64,000 bases of DNA from Pseudomonadota bacterium (GCA_018242215.1 JAFECG010000026.1:229558-293557), one strand, 5' to 3'; shown: positions 45,074-54,796, numbered from the stretch's first letter. Notes: a model not told the origin generated them from the sequence alone. Numbers and translations are program-made.

Positions 45074-46804
45074 ATGACCGATAAGCGCTCGAAGAACGAG
45101 TTCATCAAGGAGCAGAGTCATCAGCTGCGCGGCACGCTCGCTGACGGGCTCCGACGGGTCGAAACCGGCGCCATCGCCGAAGACGACCAGCAGCTAATCA
45201 AATTCCACGGGTCTTATATCCAGGACGACCGTGATGTTCGCGGCGAGCGGAGCAAGAAGAAGCTCGAGAAGGCCTATGCCTTCATGATCCGACTGCGCAT
45301 TCCGGGCGGCTTTCTCGGCGCGAAGCAATGGATCGGGCTCGACAACATCGCGTCGACCTATGCCAACGGCTCCATGCGACTGACGACGCGCGAGACGTTC
45401 CAGTTTCACGGCGTCATCAAGTCGAACCTGAAGCGCACCATGCAGGCGTTCCACGATATCTGCCTCGACACGCTTGCGGCGTGCGGCGACGTCAATCGCA
45501 ACGTCATGACAGCGGCCAATCCCGATCTCTCGAAGGCGCATCGTCAAGCCTATGATCTCGGGAAGGCAATCAGTCAGCATTTGCTGCCGAAGACCGGCGC
45601 TTACCATGAGATCTGGCTCGACGGCGAAAAGGTCGAGGACAAGTCCGGTCCGGCAAAGAAGGATGAAGAGCCGATCTATGGCGTTCATTACCTGCCGCGG
45701 AAATTCAAGGTCGTCGTGGCGGTGCCACCCGATAACGATGTCGATATCTATGCACACGATCTCGGCTATATCGCCATCGTCGAGAAAGGCGAGGTCATCG
45801 GCTGGAACGTGACTGTCGGTGGCGGCATGGGCATGACGCACGGCGACGTCAACACGTTCCCGCGCGCGGCCGATCTTCTAGGTTTCGTCACGCCGGAGCA
45901 GGCGATCACGCTTGCCGAGAAGGTCGTGACGGTTCAGCGCGACTGGGGCAACCGCGAGAATCGTGCGCGGGCGCGGCTCAAGTATACGATCGAGGATCGC
46001 GGGCTCGATAATTTTCGCGAAGAGGTCGAAAAGCGCGCCGGTTTCAAGCTCGGGAAGCCCAAGCCGTTCACTTTCACGAGCACCGGCGACAAGATCGGCT
46101 GGCGGCAGACACTCGATGGCAAGAAGAGCGCCGACAAGCCTTGGCACCTGACGCTGTTCGTCGAAAATGGGCGCATCAAGGATCGGCCTGGCTACGCGTT
46201 GAGGAAGGCGCTTCGCGAGATCGCGGACCTCGGCATTTGCGATTTCGTCTGCACGGCGAACCAGAACGTCATTCTTGCGAACGTGCCGGGAAAATCGAAG
46301 GGGAAAATCGAGGGCATCCTCAAGACGCACGGTGTTTCGCTGGACGTCTCTTCTGGGCTTCGACGGAATGCGATGGCGTGCGTCGCGCTTCCCACTTGCG
46401 GGTTAGCGCTGGCCGAGAGCGAGCGGTTTCTGCCGGATCTCGTGACGGCATTGGAAGAGAGCCTCGATCGCGCGGGCCTCAAAGACGATGACATCGTTAT
46501 TCGCATGACCGGCTGCCCGAACGGTTGCGCGCGGTCGTATCTCGCTGAGATCGGTCTGGTCGGGCGCAATCCTGGACTTTACAACCTTTATCTCGGTGCG
46601 GCGTTCAACGGATCGCGGCTGTCGAAGCTTTACGCGCAGGATGCAGACAAGCAGCGTATCGTTTCGCTGTTGGAGCCGATTTTCATCAACTACGCCAAGA
46701 CGCGGAAAGAGGGTGAGCACTTCGGCGATTTCGCAATCCGCTCAGGTTACGTGAAAGCCACGACCGCGGGCAACCAGTTCCATGCGGACGTGACGCTGGC
46801 TTGA
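45074..46804 (+). CDS. cysI: Sulfite reductase hemoprotein subunit CysI
   Basis: 576 residues. It reduces sulfite to sulfide with siroheme and a [4Fe-4S] cluster. Features: GTLADGLRRVETGAIAEDDQQLIKFHGSYIQDDRD, RLTTRETFQFHGVIKSNL, CGDVNRNVM, GGMGMTHGDVNTFPRAADLLG, and cluster ligands in ALPTCGLALAESER and MTGCPNGCARSYLAEIG. Full length, after cysJ. Confidence 0.97.
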   Translation: MTDKRSKNEFIKEQSHQLRGTLADGLRRVETGAIAEDDQQLIKFHGSYIQDDRDVRGERSKKKLEKAYAFMIRLRIPGGFLGAKQWIGLDNIASTYANGSMRLTTRETFQFHGVIKSNLKRTMQAFHDICLDTLAACGDVNRNVMTAANPDLSKAHRQAYDLGKAISQHLLPKTGAYHEIWLDGEKVEDKSGPAKKDEEPIYGVHYLPRKFKVVVAVPPDNDVDIYAHDLGYIAIVEKGEVIGWNVTVGGGMGMTHGDVNTFPRAADLLGFVTPEQAITLAEKVVTVQRDWGNRENRARARLKYTIEDRGLDNFREEVEKRAGFKLGKPKPFTFTSTGDKIGWRQTLDGKKSADKPWHLTLFVENGRIKDRPGYALRKALREIADLGICDFVCTANQNVILANVPGKSKGKIEGILKTHGVSLDVSSGLRRNAMACVALPTCGLALAESERFLPDLVTALEESLDRAGLKDDDIVIRMTGCPNGCARSYLAEIGLVGRNPGLYNLYLGAAFNGSRLSKLYAQDADKQRIVSLLEPIFINYAKTRKEGEHFGDFAIRSGYVKATTAGNQFHADVTLA

Positions 46805-46912
46805 CGCCTTCGTCATCCTCGGCCGAGCGCGCAATAAGGTATCTTCGACGATTCCGACGCTGGATCCGCGAACGCCTTCACGATGCTCGTTCGTTCGAGG
46901 ATGACGAGTTAA
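46803..46912. repeat. Intergenic imperfect palindromic repeat (copy 2)
   Basis: The spacer between cysI and the TSUP gene starts CTTCGTCATCCTCGGCCGAGCG and ends TCGTTCGAGGATGACGAG, with GCTGGATCCGCG inside. Ends are inverted copies of GTCATCCTCG. Same kind as at 12330. Confidence 0.55.
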
Positions 46913-47709
46913 AGCTTCCGCGAGAGCTGGTAGGCCGCGAAGCTCAGGATCAGGGCCAGGAAAACCCGCAGGAGCCAATCCGGGAGAATGCCGGTCAGGC
47001 GTGAACCGATCGCGATGCCCGGTATCGAGCCCGCGAGCAGCAAGCCCAGAAGCGCGAAGCTTGCGTTTCCGATCGAGAGATGGCCGAGGCCGGAAATCAA
47101 TGTCAGCGGTACGGCGTGGACAATGTCCGTACCGATCAGGCGACGAGTCCTCAGCGTCGGATAGAGGAAAGTCAGAATGACGACGCCGATGGCTCCTGCG
47201 CCGACGGACGTCAGTGTCACAATCGAACCCAACGTGAGACCCAGCAGCAGTGTTGGCACGTGACGGACCTTGATCTCAGCTGGTTCGCCGACATGTGCGT
47301 GGCCGCGAACGACCAGCGGATAGACGAGGATTGCGGTCGAACTCGTGACGAGGGCAACGATCAAGGCCCTCTTGATGAAGAGCGCGAGGGCGGCCGTATC
47401 CGGATCGAGAAGATGCAGCACCATGAGCATCGCCAAGGAGCCTGGCACGCTACCCGCCGCGAGCCATCCGACGAGCCGCCAATTGACGTTGCCGAAATTG
47501 TGGTGCGGCCACGCAGCGGATGCTTTGGTGATCGACGCGAAAAGAAGGTCCGTTCCGACAGCGAGCGTCGGCGGCACGCCGATCTGCGTGATCAGAAACG
47601 GCGTCATGAGAGAGCCGGCTCCGACGCCAGTCATGCCGACGAGGAATCCGACGACAAAGCCGCCTGCGACGACCATTGGCCAGAGAGTGCTGAGATCGAA
47701 TTCCGGCAT
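46909..47709 (-). CDS. TSUP (TauE/SafE, DUF81) family membrane permease
   Basis: 266 residues with about eight hydrophobic helices: LWPMVVAGGFVVGFLVGMTGVGAGSLMTP (the conserved GxxxGxxGxGGG-like repeat), VPPTLAVGTDLLFASITKASAAW, a mirrored second half with LLGLTLGSIVTLTSVGAGAIGVVIL, and a last helix LLRVFLALILSFAAYQL. TSUP proteins carry sulfite, sulfonates or sulfate-related anions. Between cysI and cysN it is probably a sulfate importer or a sulfite exporter of the assimilation pathway; direction unproven. Confidence 0.88.
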   Translation of the reverse strand: MPEFDLSTLWPMVVAGGFVVGFLVGMTGVGAGSLMTPFLITQIGVPPTLAVGTDLLFASITKASAAWPHHNFGNVNWRLVGWLAAGSVPGSLAMLMVLHLLDPDTAALALFIKRALIVALVTSSTAILVYPLVVRGHAHVGEPAEIKVRHVPTLLLGLTLGSIVTLTSVGAGAIGVVILTFLYPTLRTRRLIGTDIVHAVPLTLISGLGHLSIGNASFALLGLLLAGSIPGIAIGSRLTGILPDWLLRVFLALILSFAAYQLSRKL

Positions 47710-47784
47710 GGGATTCCGCAGTGGTCGTGGGGGTCTGACGTACGCGAGATCGCGTGTGTCCGCAATGAAAGGCTGAAAGTTTTG

Positions 47785-47895
47785 ACGTCGTCCCCGGCTT
47801 CATGCCGAGGACCCGCGGGCCGCCTGCGTCAGAGCTTGCGGATGAACGGATGCCTCGGGACGAGCGCGAGGGTGACATTCGTGATTGTCGAATTT
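47785..47895. repeat. Intergenic imperfect palindromic repeat (copy 3)
   Basis: Upstream of the TSUP gene: CGTCGTCCCCGGCTTCATGCCGAGGACC and ATGCCTCGGGACGAGCGCGAGGGTGAC form inverted arms. A relative of the repeats near 12330 and 46803, with lower match. Confidence 0.4.
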
Positions 47896-47896
47896 C

Positions 47897-49432
47897 CTAA
47901 AGGCCAGGGTCCATCCCGTCGTCGACTGGTGGCGGCGGTTCGATGGCGACCGCAACGCCCGCGGCCCGAAGGATGATCGCAACCTCGTTGGCGCGGCGCA
48001 TGAACTCTTGCCGATCTTTCGGACTCATCGAGAGGTCGCGGTTGAGACCGTTGGCGAGTACGTCACGCTTTAAAACGAAGTGACCTTCCGCGGGCTCTTC
48101 GGCCTTGGCGGTGACGGATGTCGCCACGCCGCCGGCTATCGTCGCGCCTGTTATCGAGTCGACGAGGAGAAGTGTCCCCGTCTCCGGCGTTTCAGCGAAG
48201 ACGTCTATTGCGGCCGCACGGCCCAACGAGATCTTCGCAATCGCAATGTCGTTGACGCCGCAATTGCGTGCGGCGCGCGATGCCATCGTTTCGAGATCGA
48301 GGAGACCCTTGATCTCGATGTTGGAGATCGGGACGAGGTCGGTCGACGTCCGCAGCAAATAGCCGGCGGTCGGGCTGAATGGATCCTCGGAAAGCCACAC
48401 GAAGCGCGCTTCCAGCGTTTGTGCCGCGACAGGGCACATTTCTCGGGTCGATAACACCGCACCACGAGAGACGTCGACGTCAACGTCCAGTTGAAGCGCA
48501 ACGGCCTGTCCGGCGGACGCCCTTTGAAGGTCGCCGTCCATCGTCGCGATGCGAACGACTTTGCCGCTGGCATTGCTCAACGCGTCGACGACCACATCAC
48601 CGACTTTGACCGAGCCTGACGTTACGGTTCCGGCCAGGCCGCGAAAATCTCGTCCGTCACGCAGGACCGCCTGCACCGGGAACCGGAACACTGAGCCCGC
48701 CTCGCTGACGCGGCTTGGCGTTTTTTCGAGATGCTGAATGAGCGTTGGGCCAGCGTACCACGACATGTTGCTCGACGGCGCCGTGACGTTGTCACCGAAA
48801 ACGGCTGACAGCGGGATAGCGGTCGCATCCCAGAAATTGAATTTCCAGCATAACGTGCGGAAGTCGGCTTCGATCTTGCGGAAGACATCCTCCGACCAGC
48901 CGACAAGGTCCATCTTGTTCACTGCAAGAATGACGTGCTTGACGCCGACAAGATCGAGGATCGCAGCGTGACGCTTCGTCTGCTTCTTTACTCCGCCTCG
49001 CGCATCGACAAGCACGATCGCGACATCGGCGTGAGATGCGCCGGATGCCATATTGCGCGTGTACTGTTCGTGACCGGGTGAATCGATGATCACGAACCGG
49101 CGCGTTGGCGTGTCGAAATACTTCCACGCGATGTCGATCGTGATGCCTTGCTCGCGCTCGGCGACAAGACCGTCGAGCAGCATCGAGAAATCCGGGAGGT
49201 CGGTGCCGGCAGCCTTGCGGCCGGACTTGCGCACCGTTTCGCGCTGATCCTCATAAAGGTCAGACGCATCCCAGAGCAGGCGGCCGATCAGAGTCGACTT
49301 GCCATCATCGACGGAGCCGCATGTCAGAAGGTGCGTAATGCCGCCGAGTTCGCGCACAAGGTTCGGGACGACCTCAAGCCGCGGCGCGGCCTCGTGAGCA
49401 GCCTGAATTTTATGGAGGGCGTGCACCGACAT
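47897..49432 (-). CDS. cysN: Sulfate adenylyltransferase GTPase subunit CysN
   Basis: 511 residues. EF-Tu-like GTPase: G1 CGSVDDGKSTLIGRLLWD, G3 IDSPGHEQYTRNMASGASHAD, G4 VNKMDLVGWSED, then beta-barrel domains. It drives ATP sulfurylase (CysD) to make APS. No APS-kinase (CysC) domain is attached: the protein ends soon after the barrel region, which fits reduction of APS directly by the CysH encoded next. Shares its first base with the cysD stop. Confidence 0.95.
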   Translation of the reverse strand: MSVHALHKIQAAHEAAPRLEVVPNLVRELGGITHLLTCGSVDDGKSTLIGRLLWDASDLYEDQRETVRKSGRKAAGTDLPDFSMLLDGLVAEREQGITIDIAWKYFDTPTRRFVIIDSPGHEQYTRNMASGASHADVAIVLVDARGGVKKQTKRHAAILDLVGVKHVILAVNKMDLVGWSEDVFRKIEADFRTLCWKFNFWDATAIPLSAVFGDNVTAPSSNMSWYAGPTLIQHLEKTPSRVSEAGSVFRFPVQAVLRDGRDFRGLAGTVTSGSVKVGDVVVDALSNASGKVVRIATMDGDLQRASAGQAVALQLDVDVDVSRGAVLSTREMCPVAAQTLEARFVWLSEDPFSPTAGYLLRTSTDLVPISNIEIKGLLDLETMASRAARNCGVNDIAIAKISLGRAAAIDVFAETPETGTLLLVDSITGATIAGGVATSVTAKAEEPAEGHFVLKRDVLANGLNRDLSMSPKDRQEFMRRANEVAIILRAAGVAVAIEPPPPVDDGMDPGL

Positions 49433-50337
49433 CAGAAATAGCCTTCCTGCTTTTTCTTTTCCATTGCGCCGGCCTGATCGTGGTCGATCAGGCGGCCCTG
49501 GCGTTCCGACGTCTGCGCGTTGAGCGTTTCAGCGACGACGGCTTCGATTGTTTCGGCATCGGATTCGACGGCCGCGGTGAGCGGATAATCTCCGAGCGTA
49601 CGGAAACGGATTTTCCGCATCTCGACTTTCTCGCCGTCGCGCGGCTGCAGGCGCTCGTCGTCCTGCATCAGGATCTGGCCGTTGCGCACGATCGTCGGCC
49701 TCTCGGCGGCGAAATAGAGGGGCACGACTTCGAGCTTCTCGCGAAGTATGTAGCGCCACACGTCTTTCTCGGTCCAATTCGACATCGGGAAGACACGGAC
49801 AGTCTCGCCGGTGCCAAGACGTCCATTCAGCAGATGCCACATCTCGGGACGTTGTTTGCGCGGGTCCCAACGATGTCCGGGGGCACGGAACGAAAAGACA
49901 CGCTCCTTGGCGCGGCTCGCTTCCTCGTCACGTCGGGCGCCCCCAAACGCAGCGTCGAAACCGTATTTGTCGAGGGCTTGCTTCAGCGCCTGCGTTTTCA
50001 AGACATCAGTGTGAATCGAAGGCGCGTGGTCGATCGGATTGATCCCGCGCGCGATGCCGTCGTGGTTCGTGTAGACGATGAGATCAAGTCCGAGTTCACG
50101 CGCCATGCGGTCGCGAAACGCGATCATGTCCCTGAACTTCCACGTCGTATCGACATGGAGCAATGGAAACGGCACCGCCTGCGGAAAAAAAGCCTTCCGT
50201 GCGAGGTGCAGGAGCACCGTCGAGTCCTTGCCGATCGAATAGAGCATCACGGGCTTGCGGAACTGTGCCGCCGCCTCGCGGAAAATATGAATGCTTTCTG
50301 CTTCGAGCAGATCGAGATGGGATGGCGTAGCCGTCAT
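49432..50337 (-). CDS. cysD: Sulfate adenylyltransferase catalytic subunit CysD
   Basis: 301 residues. PP-loop ATPase: [36 protein letters not shown] with the SxGKDS loop, [54 protein letters not shown], and a C-terminal [10 protein letters not shown]. It adenylylates sulfate to APS. Overlaps cysH by 4 bp and touches cysN. Confidence 0.97.
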   Translation of the reverse strand: MTATPSHLDLLEAESIHIFREAAAQFRKPVMLYSIGKDSTVLLHLARKAFFPQAVPFPLLHVDTTWKFRDMIAFRDRMARELGLDLIVYTNHDGIARGINPIDHAPSIHTDVLKTQALKQALDKYGFDAAFGGARRDEEASRAKERVFSFRAPGHRWDPRKQRPEMWHLLNGRLGTGETVRVFPMSNWTEKDVWRYILREKLEVVPLYFAAERPTIVRNGQILMQDDERLQPRDGEKVEMRKIRFRTLGDYPLTAAVESDAETIEAVVAETLNAQTSERQGRLIDHDQAGAMEKKKQEGYF

Positions 50338-51140
50338 GCCGCCCGGTCCTTCGGTTCAAATCCAGGGTCTTCGGACTGTGTATGAAGTCCGCACTCCTTG
50401 CCGTTCTCGTTCTCCCACCACCAGCGGCCGGCACGGATATCTTCGCCGGGCTTGACGGCGCGCGTGCACGGCTGGCACCCGATCGAAGGGTAACCCTTCG
50501 CATGGAGAGCATTGACGGGAATTTTGTTCACCGCAACGTAGTCTTCGAGCTTTTCAAGCGACCAATCCGCGATTGGGTTGAGCTTGATGAGTTTTTGCAC
50601 CGGATCGTAGCTCGCGAATGGCACGTGCGCGCGCCCCTGGGACTGGTCACGGCGCAGACCCGTTATCCAGCCCGCAGCGCCTTTCAATGCACGGTTGAGT
50701 GGGCGGACCTTGCGAATCTCGCAGCAGGCCTTTCGGGCTTCGATGGAATAGCGAAATCCGTAAATGCCATCGTTTTCGACGAGTTCCTCGACTTCGGCAG
50801 CATCCGGAAACATCACGCGAATTTTCATGCCGTACCGGCCTTCGGTGTCGAACAGTGTGTCGAGCGTTTCCGAGAAGTGGCGGCCGGTGTCGAGCGTGAA
50901 AACGTCGATGTCGGTACCCGTGACGGCCACGCCATGCGTGATCGCCTGATCTTCTATGCCGAGACTCGTCGAGAAGGCGATCGTGCCGTCGATGGCGCTC
51001 CGGATGGCCGAAAGGCGCTCTTCGAGGGTCGTCAGGCTGGCCAATTTACGGTCGATTTCGGCCGCAAGCGCGTGCTGCGGCGCAGAATGGTCGTCTCTAG
51101 GGCCGCCCGGCGCGGACGCCGGTGCTTCAAACAACGTCAT
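50334..51140 (-). CDS. cysH: Adenylyl-sulfate (APS) reductase CysH
   Basis: 268 residues from the ATG at 51140 ([13 protein letters not shown]); an in-frame extension is rejected. PP-loop-like [30 protein letters not shown] and [14 protein letters not shown], and four cysteines in two pairs: [16 protein letters not shown] and [22 protein letters not shown], followed by KECGLH. The cysteine pairs are the [4Fe-4S] ligands of APS-reducing enzymes and the final Cys is the catalytic one. First gene of cysHDN. Confidence 0.95.
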   Translation of the reverse strand: MTLFEAPASAPGGPRDDHSAPQHALAAEIDRKLASLTTLEERLSAIRSAIDGTIAFSTSLGIEDQAITHGVAVTGTDIDVFTLDTGRHFSETLDTLFDTEGRYGMKIRVMFPDAAEVEELVENDGIYGFRYSIEARKACCEIRKVRPLNRALKGAAGWITGLRRDQSQGRAHVPFASYDPVQKLIKLNPIADWSLEKLEDYVAVNKIPVNALHAKGYPSIGCQPCTRAVKPGEDIRAGRWWWENENGKECGLHTQSEDPGFEPKDRAA

Positions 51141-51304
51141 GGAAGGACCTCCGGCGCGATACATAGGGGAAAAACATTCTCCAGAGAAGGCGTTCCGATA
51201 AATAAAAATAGGATATTATTTCTCAAACTATGGGAGAAAGGTGGTGTTCCATTCTCAGAAAACGGCGCATGGCCTGCGCACGTCGGGGCCAATGGGGCGG
51301 AAAA
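51141..51304 (-). promoter_or_regulatory. cysHDN upstream region
   Basis: AT-rich segment (AAATAAAAATAGGATATTATTTCTC, split by 51200-51225) in an otherwise GC-rich neighbourhood, just upstream of cysH. Likely promoter; no specific operator can be named. Confidence 0.4.
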
Positions 51305-52531
51305 TCATTGCCGTTCATCAAGCCAGTTGAGCAAACCCTTTGCAGCCTTAAAAGCAGTGGCGATGGTCGCCTGCAGCAAATAGCCGCCGGTCGGAGCCTC
51401 CCAATCAAGCATCTCGCCAGCGACGAACACGCCGGGGCAGCGTCGGACCATGAGCCGATTGTCAAGCTCGCTCCATGCGATGCCGCCTGCCGTCGAGATA
51501 GCCCGGTCGAGGCCGGAAAGGGCCGTGACATTGACGGAAACAGCCTTGATGCGGGCTGCAAGGGCCTCGGCATTTTCAGGCACCGGAGTTTGCTCCTCCC
51601 GAAGAAGGGCAATCGCCGCTGGGTCGAGATGAGCGGATTTGCGGAGGAAATTGGTCAGCGTTTCCTTCGGGCGGCGCTTCGATAGGCGCTCGGCGAGCGT
51701 GATGACGTCCATGTCGGGCTTCAAATCGATGGCAAGCGTCGCGCTTTCGTGCGTGGCGAGCGCGGTGCGCAGCAGGGGAATGAGCGCGTAGATGGCGCCG
51801 CCCTCGAGTCCATGTTTGGTTATGATTACCTCGCCGCGCGTGGTCGAAGCGCCGATCGAGAGCGCAACGCGCTTCAGAGCACAGCCTTCGAACCGGGATT
51901 TAAAGATTGCCGACCACGGCACGACGACGCCGCAGTTGGCCGGCGCAAGCGGTTCCGACGCAACGCCGAGGCTGCTGAAAGGTTCGATCCAGCGGCCGTC
52001 CGATCCCAGTTTCGGCCAACTCGCGCCACCGAGCGCGAACAACGAGGCATCCGGCTTTACGATTATCGTGCCATCCGGCTTTTCGAACGAAAGCTCGTTG
52101 TTTTCGACGAAGCCCGACCATCGGTGCCGCGTTTTGAGCACAACGCCCAGATCGTCGAGCCGGCGGAGCCACGCACGAAGGAGCGGTGAGGCTTTCATGG
52201 CGTTCGGAAAGACACGTCCGCTGCTGCCGACAAAGGTGTGAGCCTCAAGACCGTCTGCCCATGCAATGAGTTGCGCGGGTGGAAATGCTTCGACAGCGCC
52301 CCGAATTTCGTCCGCGCTGTCGCCGTAGCGCGATAGAAACGTTTCAAGCGGCTCGCTATGTGTGAGGTTCAGGCCGCCGCGCCCGGCGAGAAGAAATTTT
52401 CGCGCGGGCGACGGCATCCGCTCGTACACCGTAACGCGATGACCCGCGCGAGCGATGATCTCGGCGGCAAACAGTCCCGCCGGGCCCGCTCCTATGATCG
52501 CGACCTCGCGCGACTTGGCATCCTTGGTCAC
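51305..52531 (-). CDS. FAD-dependent oxidoreductase of the HI0933/BaiN-like family
   Basis: 408 residues if begun at the GTG at 52531, which overlaps the gloA stop (GTGA); an in-frame ATG 10 codons earlier is possible. FAD-binding VAIIGAGPAGLFAAEIIARAGHRVTVYE, then PARKFLLAGRGGLNLTHSEP, FVGSSGRVFPNAMKASPLL, FALGGASWPKLGSDG and a C-terminal GVFVAGEMLDWEAPTGGYLLQATIATAFKAA. Substrate unknown. Coupled to gloA. Confidence 0.88.
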   Translation of the reverse strand: MTKDAKSREVAIIGAGPAGLFAAEIIARAGHRVTVYERMPSPARKFLLAGRGGLNLTHSEPLETFLSRYGDSADEIRGAVEAFPPAQLIAWADGLEAHTFVGSSGRVFPNAMKASPLLRAWLRRLDDLGVVLKTRHRWSGFVENNELSFEKPDGTIIVKPDASLFALGGASWPKLGSDGRWIEPFSSLGVASEPLAPANCGVVVPWSAIFKSRFEGCALKRVALSIGASTTRGEVIITKHGLEGGAIYALIPLLRTALATHESATLAIDLKPDMDVITLAERLSKRRPKETLTNFLRKSAHLDPAAIALLREEQTPVPENAEALAARIKAVSVNVTALSGLDRAISTAGGIAWSELDNRLMVRRCPGVFVAGEMLDWEAPTGGYLLQATIATAFKAAKGLLNWLDERQ

Positions 52532-52971
52532 CACGAACCCGTATTGGGCATCGACGCCCACGGCTCCTGGGGTGCGAGGGCCGCGCCCTTCTGTAAAAGT
52601 TCAATCGAGATGAGATCGGGCGAGCGGACGAACGCCATATGGCCGTCGCGCGGGGGGCGATTGATCGTCACGCCCGCAGCCTGGAGCCTGGCGCAGGTCG
52701 TGTAGATGTCGTCGACAAGGAAGGCCAGGTGGCCGAAGTTCCGCGCAGAGCCATAGTCTTCGCCATCCCAATTGTAGGTCAGTTCGAGCATTGGTGCTTT
52801 TTCGCTTAAGGCGCGCGCCTCGTCTTCGGGAGCGGCAAGAAAGATCAGCGTGAAACGCCCTTTTTCATTCTCGATCCGACGCACCTCCTTCATGCCGAGT
52901 GCATCGCAATAGAATCTCAGGCTTGTATCGATGTCACGGATCCGGACCATCGTGTGCAAGTAGCGCATCAT
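52528..52971 (-). CDS. gloA: Lactoylglutathione lyase (glyoxalase I) GloA
   Basis: 147 residues of the VOC fold. Metal ligands are evident: His in YLHTMVRIRDIDTSLRFYCDALGM, Glu in PMLELTYNWDG, His in NFGHLAFLVDDIY, and Glu in DLISIELLQKG. It isomerises the methylglyoxal-glutathione hemithioacetal. Slightly longer C-terminus than the E. coli enzyme. Followed with overlap by the flavoprotein gene. Confidence 0.93.
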   Translation of the reverse strand: MMRYLHTMVRIRDIDTSLRFYCDALGMKEVRRIENEKGRFTLIFLAAPEDEARALSEKAPMLELTYNWDGEDYGSARNFGHLAFLVDDIYTTCARLQAAGVTINRPPRDGHMAFVRSPDLISIELLQKGAALAPQEPWASMPNTGSW

Positions 52972-53573
52972 TCAACCTTTTGCTCTGTATTTGACTACCT
53001 TACTCGCTCAGCTTGATCTCGGGTAAGCGGTTCCGCGATCGCGAACGCTGCAGGTCTGCCACAGTGCGTCTTGAAACGTCTTCCGACAACGGGTCGCTGC
53101 ACGGTAGCGAATCGCCTGTGCTGTGGATGAGCATGGGAGATCTCGGTTGCTCGTTCGGATTGAGCTGGACGGAACACGCCCAAGAATCAAGCTCGGCAAG
53201 CGAATCACTCGATGGGTGATTCGCGACGTATCATTCGTCCACGCATGTGGAGGACTCATTTTCGATGGCGCTGCGCCGTGCATCCGCGAAATCGAAACTG
53301 GGGAAGAATCGCGATGACATTTCCCTGCCTTTTATCATGCGCTTAGATCGACTCATCCAATGTGGATTCAAGCGTTACAACCGACGGTCAAGGGGGAGGT
53401 GCCAAAATATTGCCCCTAGTTCCGGGCAGAGCCGGTGTTATGGTTCGCGTCGTTTCGATGTGACGTTTGTGTTTCCGTTTCTGAAGAGGGCTCTTCCAGA
53501 ATTCGGAGTGTGCAGGCGGTGCAGCGGAGCTTGGAGTTATCGTTTGACGCACAGTACATGCGGGGTAAGCAGT
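52972..53573. other. Long intergenic region before the cold-shock gene
   Basis: 602 bp with no credible gene. Short ORFs on both strands lack start signals and family features. It may hold the promoter of gloA (left end) and a long 5' leader for the double cold-shock gene, as is common for cold-shock mRNAs. The direct message is only that the spacer is unusually long for this window. Confidence 0.45.
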
Positions 53574-54173
53574 ATGGGGGATAATAAACGTCCCGGCCTA
53601 TCGGAATTTTTGGACGCGGGCTCGATTGGTCCAGAGGCGCTCGACGACGCGACGACCGAGGTTTTTGAAGTCGCGGGAATGATCAAGTGGTTTGACGCTT
53701 CGAAGGGCTACGGCTTCATTGTGCCGGACAACGGCCTGCCGGATATACTTCTCCACGTCACCTGCCTTCGCGCCGGGGGGTTTCAGACGGCCTACGAAGG
53801 TGCTCGTGTTCATTGTGAGGTGCTGCGCCGCCCGAAGGGCATGCAGGCTTTCCGCATCCTCAGCATGGATGAGAGTTCGGCCATTCACCCTTCGCAGCTT
53901 CCGCAGCGGACGCACGTTGTGGTGCAGCCAGAAAGCGATTGGTGCCGCGCCTATGTCAAATGGTTCAATCGCGTTCGGGGCTTCGGTTTCCTGACGCGGG
54001 GCGAAGGTACGCCCGATATCTTCTGTCACATGGAAACGCTGCGCCGCTTCGGCTTCACTGAGCTTCGGCCAGGGCAGATCGTTCAGGTCCGTTGGGGCTA
54101 CGGATCGAAGGGCTGCATGGCTGCGGAACTCAGGCCGGACGGCGTGCCGACGGGGCTGCCGTCCCGTAATTGA
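53574..54173 (+). CDS. Double cold-shock-domain protein
   Basis: 199 residues from the ATG at 53574 (MGDNKRPGLSEFLDAGS) with GGGG upstream; the frame is open further left but those residues look noncoding. Two cold-shock domains: about residues 36-100 (GMIKWFDASKGYGFIVPDNG, ILLHVTCLRAGGF) and 120-190 (AYVKWFNRVRGFGFLTRGEG, DIFCHMETLRRFGF). RNP1-like KGYGFI and RGFGFL are RNA-binding motifs. Tandem-CSD proteins are typical of alphaproteobacteria. Probably an RNA chaperone. Confidence 0.92.
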   Translation: MGDNKRPGLSEFLDAGSIGPEALDDATTEVFEVAGMIKWFDASKGYGFIVPDNGLPDILLHVTCLRAGGFQTAYEGARVHCEVLRRPKGMQAFRILSMDESSAIHPSQLPQRTHVVVQPESDWCRAYVKWFNRVRGFGFLTRGEGTPDIFCHMETLRRFGFTELRPGQIVQVRWGYGSKGCMAAELRPDGVPTGLPSRN

Positions 54174-54183
54174 TGCGGGAACG

Positions 54184-54720
54184 ATGACCACTGTCGGGTC
54201 GAGTACAACGAAGAAGGGGGCCGCGATCTGCGTGGCCCTTTTTGTTTGTCCGCCCCTTGCCGCCGCCGCGTGGCCGACCATGAACGCGTGGCTCGATCTC
54301 ATCCCCGCCGCCTCGGCGAAGATGCGACAGGACAGGCTGACGATCGCTTCAGCGAACGGCAGTGCAACGCATTCGTTCGCGATCGAGGTCGCGGCGACGG
54401 AAAAAGAAAAAGCGCTTGGGCTAATGTTCCGCACAGAGCTCAGCGACGGCCAGGGCATGCTGTTTCCCTACGCGGCCGAGCGGAATCTCCAGATGTGGAT
54501 GCACAACACGTACATACCGCTCGACATGTTGTTCATTCGCGCCGACGGCACGATCGCGCGTATCGAGGAACGTGCCGAACCGCTGTCAGACCGCGTCATC
54601 TCATCTGGATCGCCGGTCTTGGCTGTGCTCGAAATTCCAGGTGGCGCGGCGGGCCGCCTCGGTATCAAAACTGGCGACAAGGTCAGTTACCATATTTTTT
54701 CGGCCGCGAATTCACGCTGA
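54184..54720 (+). CDS. DUF192 family exported protein
   Basis: 178 residues with a signal-like N-terminus (GAAICVALFVCPPLAAAAWP). The DUF192 core reads SFAIEVAATEKEKALGLMFRTEL, GMLFPYAAERNLQMWMHNTYIPLDMLFI and VLAVLEIPGGAAGRLGIKTGDKV. Starts 10 bp after the cold-shock gene, often a neighbour of it in Rhizobiales. Function not established. Confidence 0.9.
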   Translation: MTTVGSSTTKKGAAICVALFVCPPLAAAAWPTMNAWLDLIPAASAKMRQDRLTIASANGSATHSFAIEVAATEKEKALGLMFRTELSDGQGMLFPYAAERNLQMWMHNTYIPLDMLFIRADGTIARIEERAEPLSDRVISSGSPVLAVLEIPGGAAGRLGIKTGDKVSYHIFSAANSR

Positions 54721-54796
54721 CGGCGGCGGCGCGAGGGATTTCCGCCTTGCGCCGACTTGACCTTGATGGGCGAAAGCGGCAGATGAGGGTCTAAGT

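Noticed and set aside
53247-53573. N-terminal extension of the cold-shock protein
   Set aside because: The frame is open but the added residues are Cys/Arg/Ser-rich without family similarity; the ATG at 53574 has a ribosome site.
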